Positions 8,864 to 17,825 of a stretch of DNA of 64,000 nt are shown in pieces. The DNA is from Gaoshiqia sediminis (GTDB lineage Bacteria; Bacteroidota; Bacteroidia; Bacteroidales; Prolixibacteraceae). The notes under the pieces were generated by a model. The model searched no databases, had not been told where the DNA came from, and saw nothing but the letters and a program-made list of their open reading frames with translations. The stretch spans positions 95,662 to 159,661 of the forward strand of contig NZ_JAPAAF010000008.1 in the NCBI RefSeq assembly GCF_025907915.1. The letters run 5' to 3'. Numbering within the stretch: position 1 is the stretch's first letter; every line of letters begins with the position of its first letter. The position numbers were made by a program, and so were the translations under genes.

Positions 8864-10051
8864 ATGAAAATAGGAATGATCTTGGATGAAAAATACCCAC
8901 CTCACCCGAGAGTCAAAAATGAGGCAGTAAATCTGATCGAGGGAGGGCATGAAGTCGTTCTTTTTTGCCTGGATTATACCGGTGAGGCCGAATCGGAAAT
9001 TATGGATGGATTTAAGGTAGTTCGTTATAAAACAGGAAATATTGTTCGAAAATTTTCCGCTTTGGCTTATTCTATTTTCATTTATCGGATGGTGATGCAG
9101 TATAAAGTGAAAAGGTTTATCCGCGAACAAAAACCAGACGCGTTGCATATTCATAATATCCGTATTGGGAAAGCTGTTCTGAAAGCAATCAAAGGCTATA
9201 ACGGAAAGATTATTCTCGATCTTCATGAGAATATCCCAGAGATTATGAAGATGTACCACCATGTGACTCATTTCCCGGGCAATGTCCTTATTTATCCATC
9301 CAGATGGAAAAAATGGGAAAAAAAGTTGGTGCATGAATCGGATAAAATTGTGGTGGTAACAGAAGAAGCTAAAGACGATCTCATGGAAAATTATGGGGTG
9401 GAAGCCTCTAAAATACTTATTGTTCCCAATAGTGTGCAACCATCATTTTATTTAGAGCTTGACCTTAAACAACAGATCATCAAAAGATTCGAATCAAGCT
9501 TTTCTCTCTTCTATTTTGGCGACACCGGAATAAGAAGAGGTCTGGAAACAGCAATTAGGAGCCTGGTAAAATTGAGAGATGCAATCCCAACCATTAAATT
9601 AATTATTGTCGGCTCCAGTAAAAGTGATCCATTTTTGAAAAAACTCACTGTCGATTTAGGAGTGTCCGACTATGTAGCATTTGAAGGCTTTCAGGATGAA
9701 GCATTACTTCAAAGCTATATTAGTGCAAGTGATATCTGTATTTCTCCCTTGCTTCGGAACCGGCATCATGACACCACTTATGCCAATAAAATATTTCAAT
9801 ACATGGCCTTGGGCAAACCACTTATTGTAAGTGATTGCCCGGCACAAAAAAGGATCGTAAAGGAAGCCGATTGTGGATTGGTATTTGAAGCAGGAAATGT
9901 TGAAGATTTCTCCGATAAGGTTTTGTCGTTGTATAATGACAAGGGATCAAGATCTCGTTTAGGCCATAATGGTTCTGTATTTATTAGAGATAAGTACAAT
10001 CAAGCAATAAAAAGCAAAGAATTAATTGAATTCTATCATTCGATCTCGTAA
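8864..10051 (+). CDS. Family 4-type glycosyltransferase
   Basis: A 395-aa GT-B glycosyltransferase. It opens MKIGMILDEKYPPHPRVKNE, has DALHIHNIRIGKA in the first domain, ILIVPNSVQPSF at the hinge, FYFGDTGIRRGLETAI as the start of the donor domain, and NKIFQYMALGKPLIVSD as the nucleotide-sugar block, where Gln stands at the first position usually held by Glu. The stop codon overlaps the start of the next gene (10051), indicating coupling. Base composition drops sharply to AT-rich here and stays so through 12470, suggesting that these three genes were acquired together. Substrate unknown. Confidence 0.87.
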   Translation: MKIGMILDEKYPPHPRVKNEAVNLIEGGHEVVLFCLDYTGEAESEIMDGFKVVRYKTGNIVRKFSALAYSIFIYRMVMQYKVKRFIREQKPDALHIHNIRIGKAVLKAIKGYNGKIILDLHENIPEIMKMYHHVTHFPGNVLIYPSRWKKWEKKLVHESDKIVVVTEEAKDDLMENYGVEASKILIVPNSVQPSFYLELDLKQQIIKRFESSFSLFYFGDTGIRRGLETAIRSLVKLRDAIPTIKLIIVGSSKSDPFLKKLTVDLGVSDYVAFEGFQDEALLQSYISASDICISPLLRNRHHDTTYANKIFQYMALGKPLIVSDCPAQKRIVKEADCGLVFEAGNVEDFSDKVLSLYNDKGSRSRLGHNGSVFIRDKYNQAIKSKELIEFYHSIS

Positions 10052-11415
10052 TGTCAAATTTTCCTCGGGTAATAGAGTTAGTGGTAAAACACGATTTGTG
10101 CACTGGTTGTGGAGTCTGTGTATATCAATGTCCTTCGCAAGCCTTGGAAATGTCATGGAATGATGATGGCTTTCTAATTCCGCAATTAACGGGTAATTGT
10201 GAATCCGGGGGACAATGTCTGGACGTTTGCCCGTTTAATCCAATCCCCCAAAAGGAAGTTAAAACAGAAAATGAAATAGCCGGTATTTTTTTAGACGATA
10301 GCACATGTCATCATCCACTAATTGGCCGGTACAATGGAATCTATGTAGGCTATTCACACGATTACAGGCCAAGCTCATCATCCGGGGGAATTGCAACGTT
10401 TTTACTCATGCGGTTCATGGAAGAAGGGCTGATTGATTATGTCATTTCAGTTAAAGAGTCTCAACGAAAAGATTATCAATACGAATATGCCATTAGCAAA
10501 AATAAGGAAGAGGTACTAGGTGCTTCTACTACAAAATATTATCCTGTCACATTAGACGAGGCACTAAGAAGGATTAATGACATGAAAGGGAAGGTCGCAA
10601 TTACCGGTGTTGCCTGCTTTGTAAAGGCAATTCGGTTGGCGCAGCATCAGAATCCCAACTTAAAATCAAAGATCCCTTTCCTGATCGGAATAATTTGCGG
10701 CGGAATAAAAAGTCGGTTCTTTACAGAATATCTGGCTGTTAAGGCGGGAGCTGAATTACAATACTACAGAAATCCCAACTATCGGATTAAAGATCTTAAA
10801 AGCGATGCAAGCGATTACTATTTCACCTGTAATGACACAAATACAGGGGTGCAAAAATCGGTTCGGATGAGATCGGCTGGTGACATGTGGGGAACAGGCT
10901 TGTTTAAAGCAAATGCATGTGATTTTTGCGATGATGTTACAACCGAATTAGCGGATATATCTTTGGGAGATGCCTGGCTTGAACCCTATCGAAAGGACGG
11001 AAAAGGGAACAGTTTGATCGTGACCCGCACGTTGTTTATGGATAATTTCGTTCAGAAAGAAATTAATACAGGAAAATTGCATCTTGAGGGATTAAGCATC
11101 AGCCGGTTCATATCCTCGCAGCAAGGAAGTTACAACCATCGATGCAAAGGCCTATCTTTCAGAATGAAACGCGTTGCCAACAACAAATTTTCACTTCCGC
11201 CCAAAAGGCATACAAACGAAAAGATATCATTTGCGTTTATGCTGGTCCAGATCCTCCGGATGAAGAATCGAAAAAAAAGTCTTGAGGTTTGGAAAACTTA
11301 TAAAAGCGCATTGCTCTTTGATAAAAAAATGAAATGCAGTTTACAAATGTTGAAAATTGCAACCATTCTATATCATATCCAAACTCTTATTTCTACTAAA
11401 ATCAGAAGAAAATGA
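10051..11415 (+). CDS. Coenzyme F420 hydrogenase/dehydrogenase beta-subunit (FrhB)-like Fe-S protein
   Basis: A 454-aa protein with an N-terminal double 4Fe-4S ferredoxin domain (CTGCGVCVYQCP near residue 20 and CLDVCPFNP near residue 57), followed by the FrhB N- and C-terminal domains: the glycine-rich SSSGGIATFLLMRF near 110, GVACFVKAIRLA near 188, FLIGIICGGIKS near 210, and the cysteine-rich NACDFCDDVTTELADISLGD near 290. In methanogens FrhB reduces F420. In polysaccharide loci of Bacteroidota, homologues are found next to pyruvyl transferases and their reaction is not established; flavin-dependent redox chemistry is likely. It overlaps both neighbours by one to four bases, so it is tightly co-expressed with the pyruvyl transferase. 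Confidence 0.88.
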   Translation: MSNFPRVIELVVKHDLCTGCGVCVYQCPSQALEMSWNDDGFLIPQLTGNCESGGQCLDVCPFNPIPQKEVKTENEIAGIFLDDSTCHHPLIGRYNGIYVGYSHDYRPSSSSGGIATFLLMRFMEEGLIDYVISVKESQRKDYQYEYAISKNKEEVLGASTTKYYPVTLDEALRRINDMKGKVAITGVACFVKAIRLAQHQNPNLKSKIPFLIGIICGGIKSRFFTEYLAVKAGAELQYYRNPNYRIKDLKSDASDYYFTCNDTNTGVQKSVRMRSAGDMWGTGLFKANACDFCDDVTTELADISLGDAWLEPYRKDGKGNSLIVTRTLFMDNFVQKEINTGKLHLEGLSISRFISSQQGSYNHRCKGLSFRMKRVANNKFSLPPKRHTNEKISFAFMLVQILRMKNRKKSLEVWKTYKSALLFDKKMKCSLQMLKIATILYHIQTLISTKIRRK

Positions 11416-12467
11416 AAATAGGTATCCTTACGTTTCATTATTCAAACCATAATTTTGGAGCTGTATTACAGGCCTATTCGCTTTACAAATCCATCGAGTC
11501 ATTAGGGCATCAAGCATATATAATAAATTTTGAACCAGAAGCGGATACAATAAAAGATCGTTTGATCGCATATCTAATTAAGATTCTCGGTTATCAATTT
11601 GAAAAATTCAGGAAAGAACATTTTCCAAACATGTTAATGAAAACGATAACTGAGGAGGAATTAAAAGGATTAAACAACGTTCTTGATGCTTTTGTGGTTG
11701 GAAGCGACCAGGTATGGAGATATAAAGGAAATAAAAAGTTACTATGTACTTATTTTTTCGATTTTGTTGATGATGAAAAACGAAAGATCTCCTACGCGGC
11801 AAGTTTTGGCATCGATAAATGGGAGGCAAACGAAGAAATTTCCACGGAGATTTCCAGATTAATTAAGCGATTTCAAGCGGTGTCGGTTCGGGAAGAATCC
11901 GGAGTGACGATTTGTAGGGAAAACTTTGGCGTTAACGCCGTGAAAGTACTGGATCCAACACTATTGGTTGATCGCAGTTGTTTTGACGAACTAATAAAAA
12001 ACACGGCTCAAAACGAGTCGCGAAATTATTTAGCCTACATGCTTCTTGACGAAACCAAGCAAAATGAAACGTACTTCAGGAAATTTGCCTTGGAAAAAAA
12101 ACTCAAATTTATCTCCATTAAAGGGAAACGGATCTCAAGAAGTAAAAATTTGTTTTATTACAACCATATATCTAAGTGGTTATATTATTTAAAACACGCA
12201 AATCTGGTGGTAACCGATTCGTTTCACTGCGTGGTTTTTTCCATAATCTTCCGTAAAAGATTTATTTGCCTGGCGAATAATAAAAGAGGGACAACACGTT
12301 TATTAAACTTGTTAAAGATCTTAAACCTTGAAAAGTATTATTTCCTTGGACTGAAGGATTTTGAAGAGAATTACGAAGATGAGCCTATCGATTATGACTC
12401 GGTTGCAAGCATCTTGGAATCCGAAAAAAGAAAATCAATCGAGTTTCTGAAGACAAATCTGACCTGA
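11412..12467 (+). CDS. Polysaccharide pyruvyl transferase family protein
   Basis: A 351-aa member of the CsaB/WcaK family, which adds ketal pyruvate from phosphoenolpyruvate to sugar residues of exopolysaccharides or cell-wall polymers. Recognisable blocks are MKIGILTFHYSNHNFGAVLQ at the N-terminus, VGSDQVWRY near residue 97, YAASFGIDKWE near 125, VREESGVTICRENFG near 158, VLDPTLLVDR near 178 and VVTDSFHCVVFSIIF near 268. It overlaps the Fe-S gene by 4 bp. It is AT-rich like its two upstream neighbours and ends 14 bp before the convergent flippase gene. Confidence 0.9.
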   Translation: MKIGILTFHYSNHNFGAVLQAYSLYKSIESLGHQAYIINFEPEADTIKDRLIAYLIKILGYQFEKFRKEHFPNMLMKTITEEELKGLNNVLDAFVVGSDQVWRYKGNKKLLCTYFFDFVDDEKRKISYAASFGIDKWEANEEISTEISRLIKRFQAVSVREESGVTICRENFGVNAVKVLDPTLLVDRSCFDELIKNTAQNESRNYLAYMLLDETKQNETYFRKFALEKKLKFISIKGKRISRSKNLFYYNHISKWLYYLKHANLVVTDSFHCVVFSIIFRKRFICLANNKRGTTRLLNLLKILNLEKYYFLGLKDFEENYEDEPIDYDSVASILESEKRKSIEFLKTNLT

Positions 12468-12481
12468 ACAGCAAATCATGA

Positions 12482-13963
12482 CTAAACAGCCTTTTTTATG
12501 AGGCGAAGGATCTTATCAACAGATGCATTAATATCTGGTGATATTTTAAGATAGTAAACCGTTGGTAAATAAATTGACGTAATAATGAATCCTCTCAAAA
12601 AAATATCGATAAACAAATTCTGCCGGGCGATTAGTTCTTGTATAAGAAATGCTGAAATCAAAATAATCGCAACAATCAAAAATTTATAATTAAACGGTTG
12701 CAACTTAAACTTCCATAGCAGATAAGAATATCTCATCAGGTTGTTCAGGAAAAGCCCGGCCGCAATGGACACGGCTGCCCCAACAATTCCCCACAGCGGG
12801 GTGAGCACATACAGTAAAACGCCAACCACCGCGATCAGCACCACAACAAAATAAAGCGACACCCGGTAATGCTTTGAAAAAGCGAGGACCTGCGCATTGG
12901 CGCCGGTCAGCATATCAAAAAGGTAGCCCAGGCCAATAAAAAAAATGACCCATTTGGACTGGACATAATCGTCACCCAGAATAATGAGAATGTTGTGGAT
13001 GTTGGCCCAGATGCCCAGAAAAAGAAAACCGCCAATGATAAACTGATTGAGGCAGCTTTTATAGTAGATGTCGCGGATGGCTGCCAGCTTGCCCTCGGCC
13101 CAGGCATCGGCAATGAGGGTGCCCGAAATCTTCAACAGTGGGCGCGACGGGATTACCACCAGTGTTCCAAAGTAAAAAGCGATGGTATAGACGCCCGTAT
13201 TGCTGAGGTCCAGAATCTGGTTGACGACAATTTTGTCGATATTGAAAACCGCCATTGTGCCCAGCCCCCCCAAAATGGAAAAAGCAGCCACATCGATCAT
13301 TTCTTTCAGAAACGATTTGTTGATGAACTTAAAATCAGTCCGGAAATGGATTTCGCCCCGGAGGAAAAGGAGGATCAGGATCAGCAATCCTTTAAGGGAA
13401 ATTACAGTTGCGTAACCCAAAATAAGCTGGTGATGATTAATCAGCCCTAATGCAAACACCACGACCAGCAAAAACAGGAACACGCGCTGCAAAAAATCCT
13501 GCAGAAAAATGCCCGACACCGCATCGTACAACACCTTATTGTACGTGTCGAGTTGCGTGTAAATCATGGCAAAGAAGGTGAGTGGCACCAGCAGGTAAAT
13601 GTAGTCGGCAAACAAGGCCGATTTTTCCTGATTGTTTTCCATCAGCAAGGGCGAAAACAGGAAATAGGCCAGCAAAAACAGGGAGAAGCCTACTGCCATA
13701 AACAGGGCCGTAATGGCCACGAACCCGTGGTGCCCGCTTGCGTTGTTGCGAAAATAGGGGAACAAGCGTGAGGTTACTCCTGCCGAACCCAGCATCGAGA
13801 ACTGACCGAACAGGGTAGCGTATGCGCCAAACAATCCGAACAGGCCTACCATATCGGTGGTCAGAAAATTGGGGTACAGGTACGAAGTGGTGACAAACCC
13901 GATGAGCACCCCCAGGTACGACCAAAGACTGCCTTTTATGGATTGTTTAATGATAATGCCCAT
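12482..13963 (-). CDS. Oligosaccharide flippase family protein (Wzx-type)
   Basis: A 493-aa integral membrane protein with roughly 12-14 hydrophobic segments and no large soluble domain, as in the MOP-superfamily polysaccharide flippases that move undecaprenyl-linked repeat units across the inner membrane. The N-terminus IIKQSIKGSLWSYLGVLIGF is typical. It converges with the pyruvyl transferase gene and diverges from the YfhO gene. The 3' quarter (12482 to about 12740, the last hydrophobic helices) is AT-rich like the adjacent glycosyltransferase cassette, while the 5' part is GC-rich like the chromosome, so the gene may be mosaic. Confidence 0.86.
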   Translation of the reverse strand: MGIIIKQSIKGSLWSYLGVLIGFVTTSYLYPNFLTTDMVGLFGLFGAYATLFGQFSMLGSAGVTSRLFPYFRNNASGHHGFVAITALFMAVGFSLFLLAYFLFSPLLMENNQEKSALFADYIYLLVPLTFFAMIYTQLDTYNKVLYDAVSGIFLQDFLQRVFLFLLVVVFALGLINHHQLILGYATVISLKGLLILILLFLRGEIHFRTDFKFINKSFLKEMIDVAAFSILGGLGTMAVFNIDKIVVNQILDLSNTGVYTIAFYFGTLVVIPSRPLLKISGTLIADAWAEGKLAAIRDIYYKSCLNQFIIGGFLFLGIWANIHNILIILGDDYVQSKWVIFFIGLGYLFDMLTGANAQVLAFSKHYRVSLYFVVVLIAVVGVLLYVLTPLWGIVGAAVSIAAGLFLNNLMRYSYLLWKFKLQPFNYKFLIVAIILISAFLIQELIARQNLFIDIFLRGFIITSIYLPTVYYLKISPDINASVDKILRLIKKAV

Positions 13964-13990
13964 TTGTACCGGTTTCCCTGATTATTTCTT

Positions 13991-13998
13991 TATTTTTG
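13991..13998 (+). promoter_or_regulatory. Putative -7 box upstream of the YfhO gene
   Basis: TATTTTTG matches TAnnTTTG and lies 34 bp before the start at 14033, in the 69-bp space between divergently transcribed genes. A TTTG at 13963-13966 is 24 bp upstream, slightly too far for the usual 19-bp spacing. Confidence 0.4.
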
Positions 13999-14032
13999 CT
14001 TCAATTTGAAACGAGAAAAGCTTTAAATAATT

Positions 14033-16537
14033 ATGGCAAAGATAAAAGGCAATCGCAATATATTGGCAGTAACCGGAATTATTCTCTTCTTTATCATCAC
14101 CGCATTTCTCTATTTTTCGCCCCAGCTTGAAGGCAAAAAGCTGGATGCCGGCGATACCGCCCATTATCTGGGCATGGCAAAAGAAGTCAATGATTTCCGG
14201 GCCGAAACCGGCGAAGAAGCCTTGTGGACCAACAGCATGTTTGGCGGGATGCCCGCTTACCTGATTTCCGTGAAACATGGCGGCGAGCTGCTGGCCAGGG
14301 TGCAGACATTTTACAACACCCTCCTTCCCCGACCGGCCGGCTATCTCGTATTGTACTGCCTGTTCTTTTTTGTGCTGACCTTGTTACTGGGCGTCAACCC
14401 CTTTGCCGGTGCAGCTGGCGCCCTCATGTACGGTTTTGCCACCTTCTTTTTTGTACTGATGGGCGCCGGGCACATGACCAAAGTACACACGCTGACGTAC
14501 ATGGCCCTGGTGGTTGCAGGGGTACTGATGGCCTACCGAAACCAACCAGTTGCAGGCAGTTTGGTTACCGCCATTGGCCTGTCGTGGATGCTGAGCGCCA
14601 ACCACCCGCAAATGACCTATTACGCCGGAATCATGGTCGTGCTGATCGGAATTAGCTACCTGGTTGCAGCGGTCCGGGAAAAAACGCTGCCTGCCTTCCT
14701 GAAAGCATCCGGCCTGCTGCTGATTGCCCTGGTGCTGGCCGTGGGCACTAACTTTGGCCGTTTGTACACCACCTATGAATACGGGAAAGATTCCATTCGC
14801 GGCGCTTCGGAGCTTACCACTGACGAAGACAACCAAACCGCGGGGCTCGATAAAAATTACATCCTGGATTACAGCTACGACTGGGGCGAGGCCATGACGG
14901 CTTTCATCCCGCGCTTTAAAGGCGGTGGCATGAGCGAACCGTTGGGCGAGAAATCGGAGGTATACCGCTTTTTCGAAAAGAACCAGGGAAAAGCCGCAGC
15001 CAAACAAGTAACTGCCGCCCTACCGATGTATTGGGGGAGCCAACCCATTTCGAGCGCTCCATTCTACTACGGGGCCGTGCTGTGCTTCCTGTTTGTGCTT
15101 GGTTTATTTGTGGTAAAAGGAACTGACAAATGGTGGATTGCCGCCGTGGTAGTCGTTTCCTTCTTGCTTTCGTTGGGAAAGAATGCGGCCTGGCTCAGCA
15201 ATTTCATGATAGACTACTTTCCGGGCTACAACAAATTCCGCGACGTGAAGAACATCATTGTCATCCAGCATTTTTCAATGGCTTTACTGGGCGTGCTGGC
15301 CATCCGCGAAATCTATCTTCAACGACTGGATAAGGCTATTTTGCTGAAAAAACTGAAACACGCCTGGTTTATTTTGGGCGGACTGGCCTTGCTATTCGTG
15401 GTGTTCCCCGGACTGGCAGGCGATTTTACCGGACCAACGGATGCCCGCCTGGCGCAAGCCGGTTGGCCCGAACAACTACTTGGCGCCCTGCGCGACGACC
15501 GCCGCATGGTGCTACGAACAGATGCCTTTAAAGCACTGATATTTATCAGCCTGGCGGCAGGCCTCATCTGGCTGTACGTGAAGCAAAAACTCAAAGCCAG
15601 CTATGCACTGGCACTTTGGGTGGCACTGATCTTTGCCGACATGTGGCCGGTAAATAAAAAATATTTGAACGATGATAATTTCACCTCCAAATCGAAGGCC
15701 GAAGCACCCTATAAAGCGTCGGCTGCCGATCAGGAAATTTTGAAAGACACCGACCCGGATTACCGCGTCCTGAACCTTACAGTCAGCCTCTTTCAGGATG
15801 CCTCCACCTCGTATTTCCACAAATCGCTGGGGGGTTATCATGGCGCTAAAATGGAGCGCTACCAGGAATTGTTCGACCATCAGCTGTTCCCCGAGGTCCG
15901 TACGCTGATCGGTGGATTTCAGAAGCCGGAAGCCATCGATTCGGTGATGCGTTCGCTTTCGGTGGTCAACATGCTGAACACGAAATACATCATCTACGAC
16001 CCGAACCGTGCGCCGCTCCAAAACCACCATGCCCTGGGTCATGCCTGGTTTGTGGATGAAGTGAAGTTGGTGGAAGATGCCAACGAGGAAATCGCTGCGC
16101 TGGCCGGTTTTGATGCTGCGGAAGAAGCCCTGGTTGACCAACGTTTCTCCGAAATGCTGAAAGACATGCAGTTTGGCGGGGCCGGCGAGTCGCAGATCGA
16201 ACTGCTGGAGTACCGCCCCAATTACCTGAAATACAAGGCACGGGCAAAGAATACTTCGCTGGCCGTGTTTTCCGAAATTTATTACCCCAAAGGCTGGAAA
16301 GCATACATCGACGGGCAGGAAACCGATCATCTGCGGGCCAACTACGTGCTGCGGGCCCTGCCTGTTCCTGCCGGTGAGCACGAGATTGAATTCCGTTTTG
16401 AACCGGCTTCGTATTTCACCGGAAATAAAATTTCGCTGGCCAGTTCGCTCCTGCTGATCCTGGCGCTGGCACTGGTCGGCTATTCAACTTACAAAAAGAA
16501 GGCTGTTCATGAAAAGGAAGTCTCCGGCAAGGCTTAA
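14033..16537 (+). CDS. YfhO family membrane protein
   Basis: An 834-aa multi-spanning protein: one N-terminal helix (near residues 9-28), an exported loop with GDTAHYLGMAKEVNDF and NSMFGGMPAYL, then about ten further hydrophobic helices up to residue ~530. A large C-terminal extracytoplasmic domain of mostly beta character (SEIYYPKGWKAYIDG) and a last helix before a Lys-rich tail follow. This matches Bacteroidota YfhO proteins, distant relatives of GT-C glycosyltransferases. In Firmicutes YfhO glycosylates lipoteichoic acid; the function in this phylum is unknown. The last 29 bp overlap ftsX. Confidence 0.85.
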   Translation: MAKIKGNRNILAVTGIILFFIITAFLYFSPQLEGKKLDAGDTAHYLGMAKEVNDFRAETGEEALWTNSMFGGMPAYLISVKHGGELLARVQTFYNTLLPRPAGYLVLYCLFFFVLTLLLGVNPFAGAAGALMYGFATFFFVLMGAGHMTKVHTLTYMALVVAGVLMAYRNQPVAGSLVTAIGLSWMLSANHPQMTYYAGIMVVLIGISYLVAAVREKTLPAFLKASGLLLIALVLAVGTNFGRLYTTYEYGKDSIRGASELTTDEDNQTAGLDKNYILDYSYDWGEAMTAFIPRFKGGGMSEPLGEKSEVYRFFEKNQGKAAAKQVTAALPMYWGSQPISSAPFYYGAVLCFLFVLGLFVVKGTDKWWIAAVVVVSFLLSLGKNAAWLSNFMIDYFPGYNKFRDVKNIIVIQHFSMALLGVLAIREIYLQRLDKAILLKKLKHAWFILGGLALLFVVFPGLAGDFTGPTDARLAQAGWPEQLLGALRDDRRMVLRTDAFKALIFISLAAGLIWLYVKQKLKASYALALWVALIFADMWPVNKKYLNDDNFTSKSKAEAPYKASAADQEILKDTDPDYRVLNLTVSLFQDASTSYFHKSLGGYHGAKMERYQELFDHQLFPEVRTLIGGFQKPEAIDSVMRSLSVVNMLNTKYIIYDPNRAPLQNHHALGHAWFVDEVKLVEDANEEIAALAGFDAAEEALVDQRFSEMLKDMQFGGAGESQIELLEYRPNYLKYKARAKNTSLAVFSEIYYPKGWKAYIDGQETDHLRANYVLRALPVPAGEHEIEFRFEPASYFTGNKISLASSLLLILALALVGYSTYKKKAVHEKEVSGKA

Positions 16538-17387
16538 ACGCCGATTGGTGCGCTCATACCTGACCTCCACCATCAGCATTACTCTGGTATTGTTCTTGGT
16601 GGGCATTCTGTCGTTGCTGGTATTGAATGCCGAACGGCTATCGGAATACGTACGTGAGCATGTTGGCTTTACGCTGGTGCTGCACGATCATGTTCGCGAT
16701 GTGGAGGTACTCCGCCTGCAAAAAATATTGAGCGCTACGCCCTTTGTGAAATCCACCGAATTTGTCGGGAAGGAAGAAGCCGCCGCACGACTGACCGAAG
16801 AGTTGGGCGAGGATTTTACCGGCTTCCTGGGCTTCAACCCGCTGTTCTCATCTATCGATGTCAAGTTATATGCCGAATACATGCAACCCGACAGTCTGGT
16901 GATTCTCGAAAACGAATTTCTGGAATTCCCCGAAGTACAGGAAGTTTTTTACCAGCGAGACCTGGTCAAAATCATCAACGAAAATGTGCAACGCATCAGC
17001 CTCTTTCTGCTGGTTTTTTCATTGTCGCTTTTGTTTATTTTCACCACCCTCATCAACAACACCATCCGCATTTCTATTTATTCTCAGCGGTTTATCATCA
17101 ACACCATGAAACTGGTTGGTGCAACGCGCCCCTTTATCCGCCGGCCTTTTGTGATGAGAAGCATCAGCTACGGGCTACTGGCCGGATTGATCGCCAACGC
17201 GGCGCTGCTGTTGCTGATTCATTCGTTCCAACAGGATTTTAAAGGTATCCTGGATCTTCGGCAAATCGATACGATTGGGATCACCTTTGCTATTGTTTTA
17301 CTGTTCGGAGTACTAATTTCGTGGCTTTCAACCCTACTGGCTGTAAATAAATTTCTTCGCTTACGGTTTGAAGAGTTATATTATTGA
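16509..17387 (+). CDS. ftsX: Cell division protein FtsX (permease-like)
   Basis: FtsX is the membrane part of the FtsEX complex that activates peptidoglycan hydrolases at the septum. The 292-aa protein has one helix near residues 18-40, an extracellular loop containing LSATPFVKSTEFVGKEEAA, and three C-terminal helices (starting SLFLLVFSLSLLFIF) around the FtsX core segment IRISIYSQRFIINTMKLVGA. Length and order of segments are normal. It starts inside the end of the YfhO gene (29-bp overlap) and is followed by the DUF3098 gene, an arrangement common in Bacteroidota. ftsE is not in the window. Confidence 0.9.
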   Translation: MKRKSPARLKRRLVRSYLTSTISITLVLFLVGILSLLVLNAERLSEYVREHVGFTLVLHDHVRDVEVLRLQKILSATPFVKSTEFVGKEEAAARLTEELGEDFTGFLGFNPLFSSIDVKLYAEYMQPDSLVILENEFLEFPEVQEVFYQRDLVKIINENVQRISLFLLVFSLSLLFIFTTLINNTIRISIYSQRFIINTMKLVGATRPFIRRPFVMRSISYGLLAGLIANAALLLLIHSFQQDFKGILDLRQIDTIGITFAIVLLFGVLISWLSTLLAVNKFLRLRFEELYY

Positions 17388-17414
17388 TTATTTTTGACCA
17401 GCAAGTTTACGATC

Positions 17415-17669
17415 ATGGCAAAAAAAGAACAAAACATAACAGACTCCCAATTCGCTTTAGGAAAAGAAAATTTCAGACTTCTGCTCATCGGCTTCGTCAT
17501 TATTGTTATTGGTTTTATCCTAATGGTGGGCGGGCAAAGTGAGGATCCTGCGGTTTTCAATACCGAGATTTTCAGCTTCCGCCGGATTACCCTGGCCCCG
17601 GTTGTGGTGCTGTTCGGATTTATGTTTGTCATTTTTGCCATCATGAAAAAAGCCAAACCACAGGACTAA
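17415..17669 (+). CDS. DUF3098 family membrane protein
   Basis: An 84-aa protein starting MAKKEQNITDSQFALGKENF with two transmembrane helices (LLIGFVIIVIGFILMVGG near residues 20-37 and a second near 55-77), separated by FNTEIFSFRRITLAPVVV. DUF3098 proteins regularly follow ftsX in Bacteroidota; no function is known. An in-frame TTG lies 21 bp upstream (17394), but the ATG at 17415 gives the usual family start. In many relatives the undecaprenyl-diphosphatase gene uppP comes next, but it is absent here. Confidence 0.85.
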   Translation: MAKKEQNITDSQFALGKENFRLLLIGFVIIVIGFILMVGGQSEDPAVFNTEIFSFRRITLAPVVVLFGFMFVIFAIMKKAKPQD

Positions 17670-17757
17670 CAGGTAGCTTTATCGTAAGGCTTTGTTACCT
17701 TTCCCCTTATTTACCCATTTATTTTCCTTCGACTTACCCGATTACCAGTTGATTTAC

Positions 17758-17765
17758 TATTTTTG
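17758..17765 (+). promoter_or_regulatory. Putative -7 box upstream of truB
   Basis: TATTTTTG matches the Bacteroidota -7 consensus and lies 60 bp before truB in the 156-bp gap where uppP is often found in related genomes. No strong -33 TTTG is visible. Confidence 0.35.
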
Positions 17766-17825
17766 CAGGCTGAAAAAATCCGAACAGGCAATTTCAGTTG
17801 AATAAATAATTTTAAAGGCTTTAGA

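Noticed and set aside
15512..16381. 289-codon minus-strand frame
   Set aside because: Antisense shadow of the YfhO gene.
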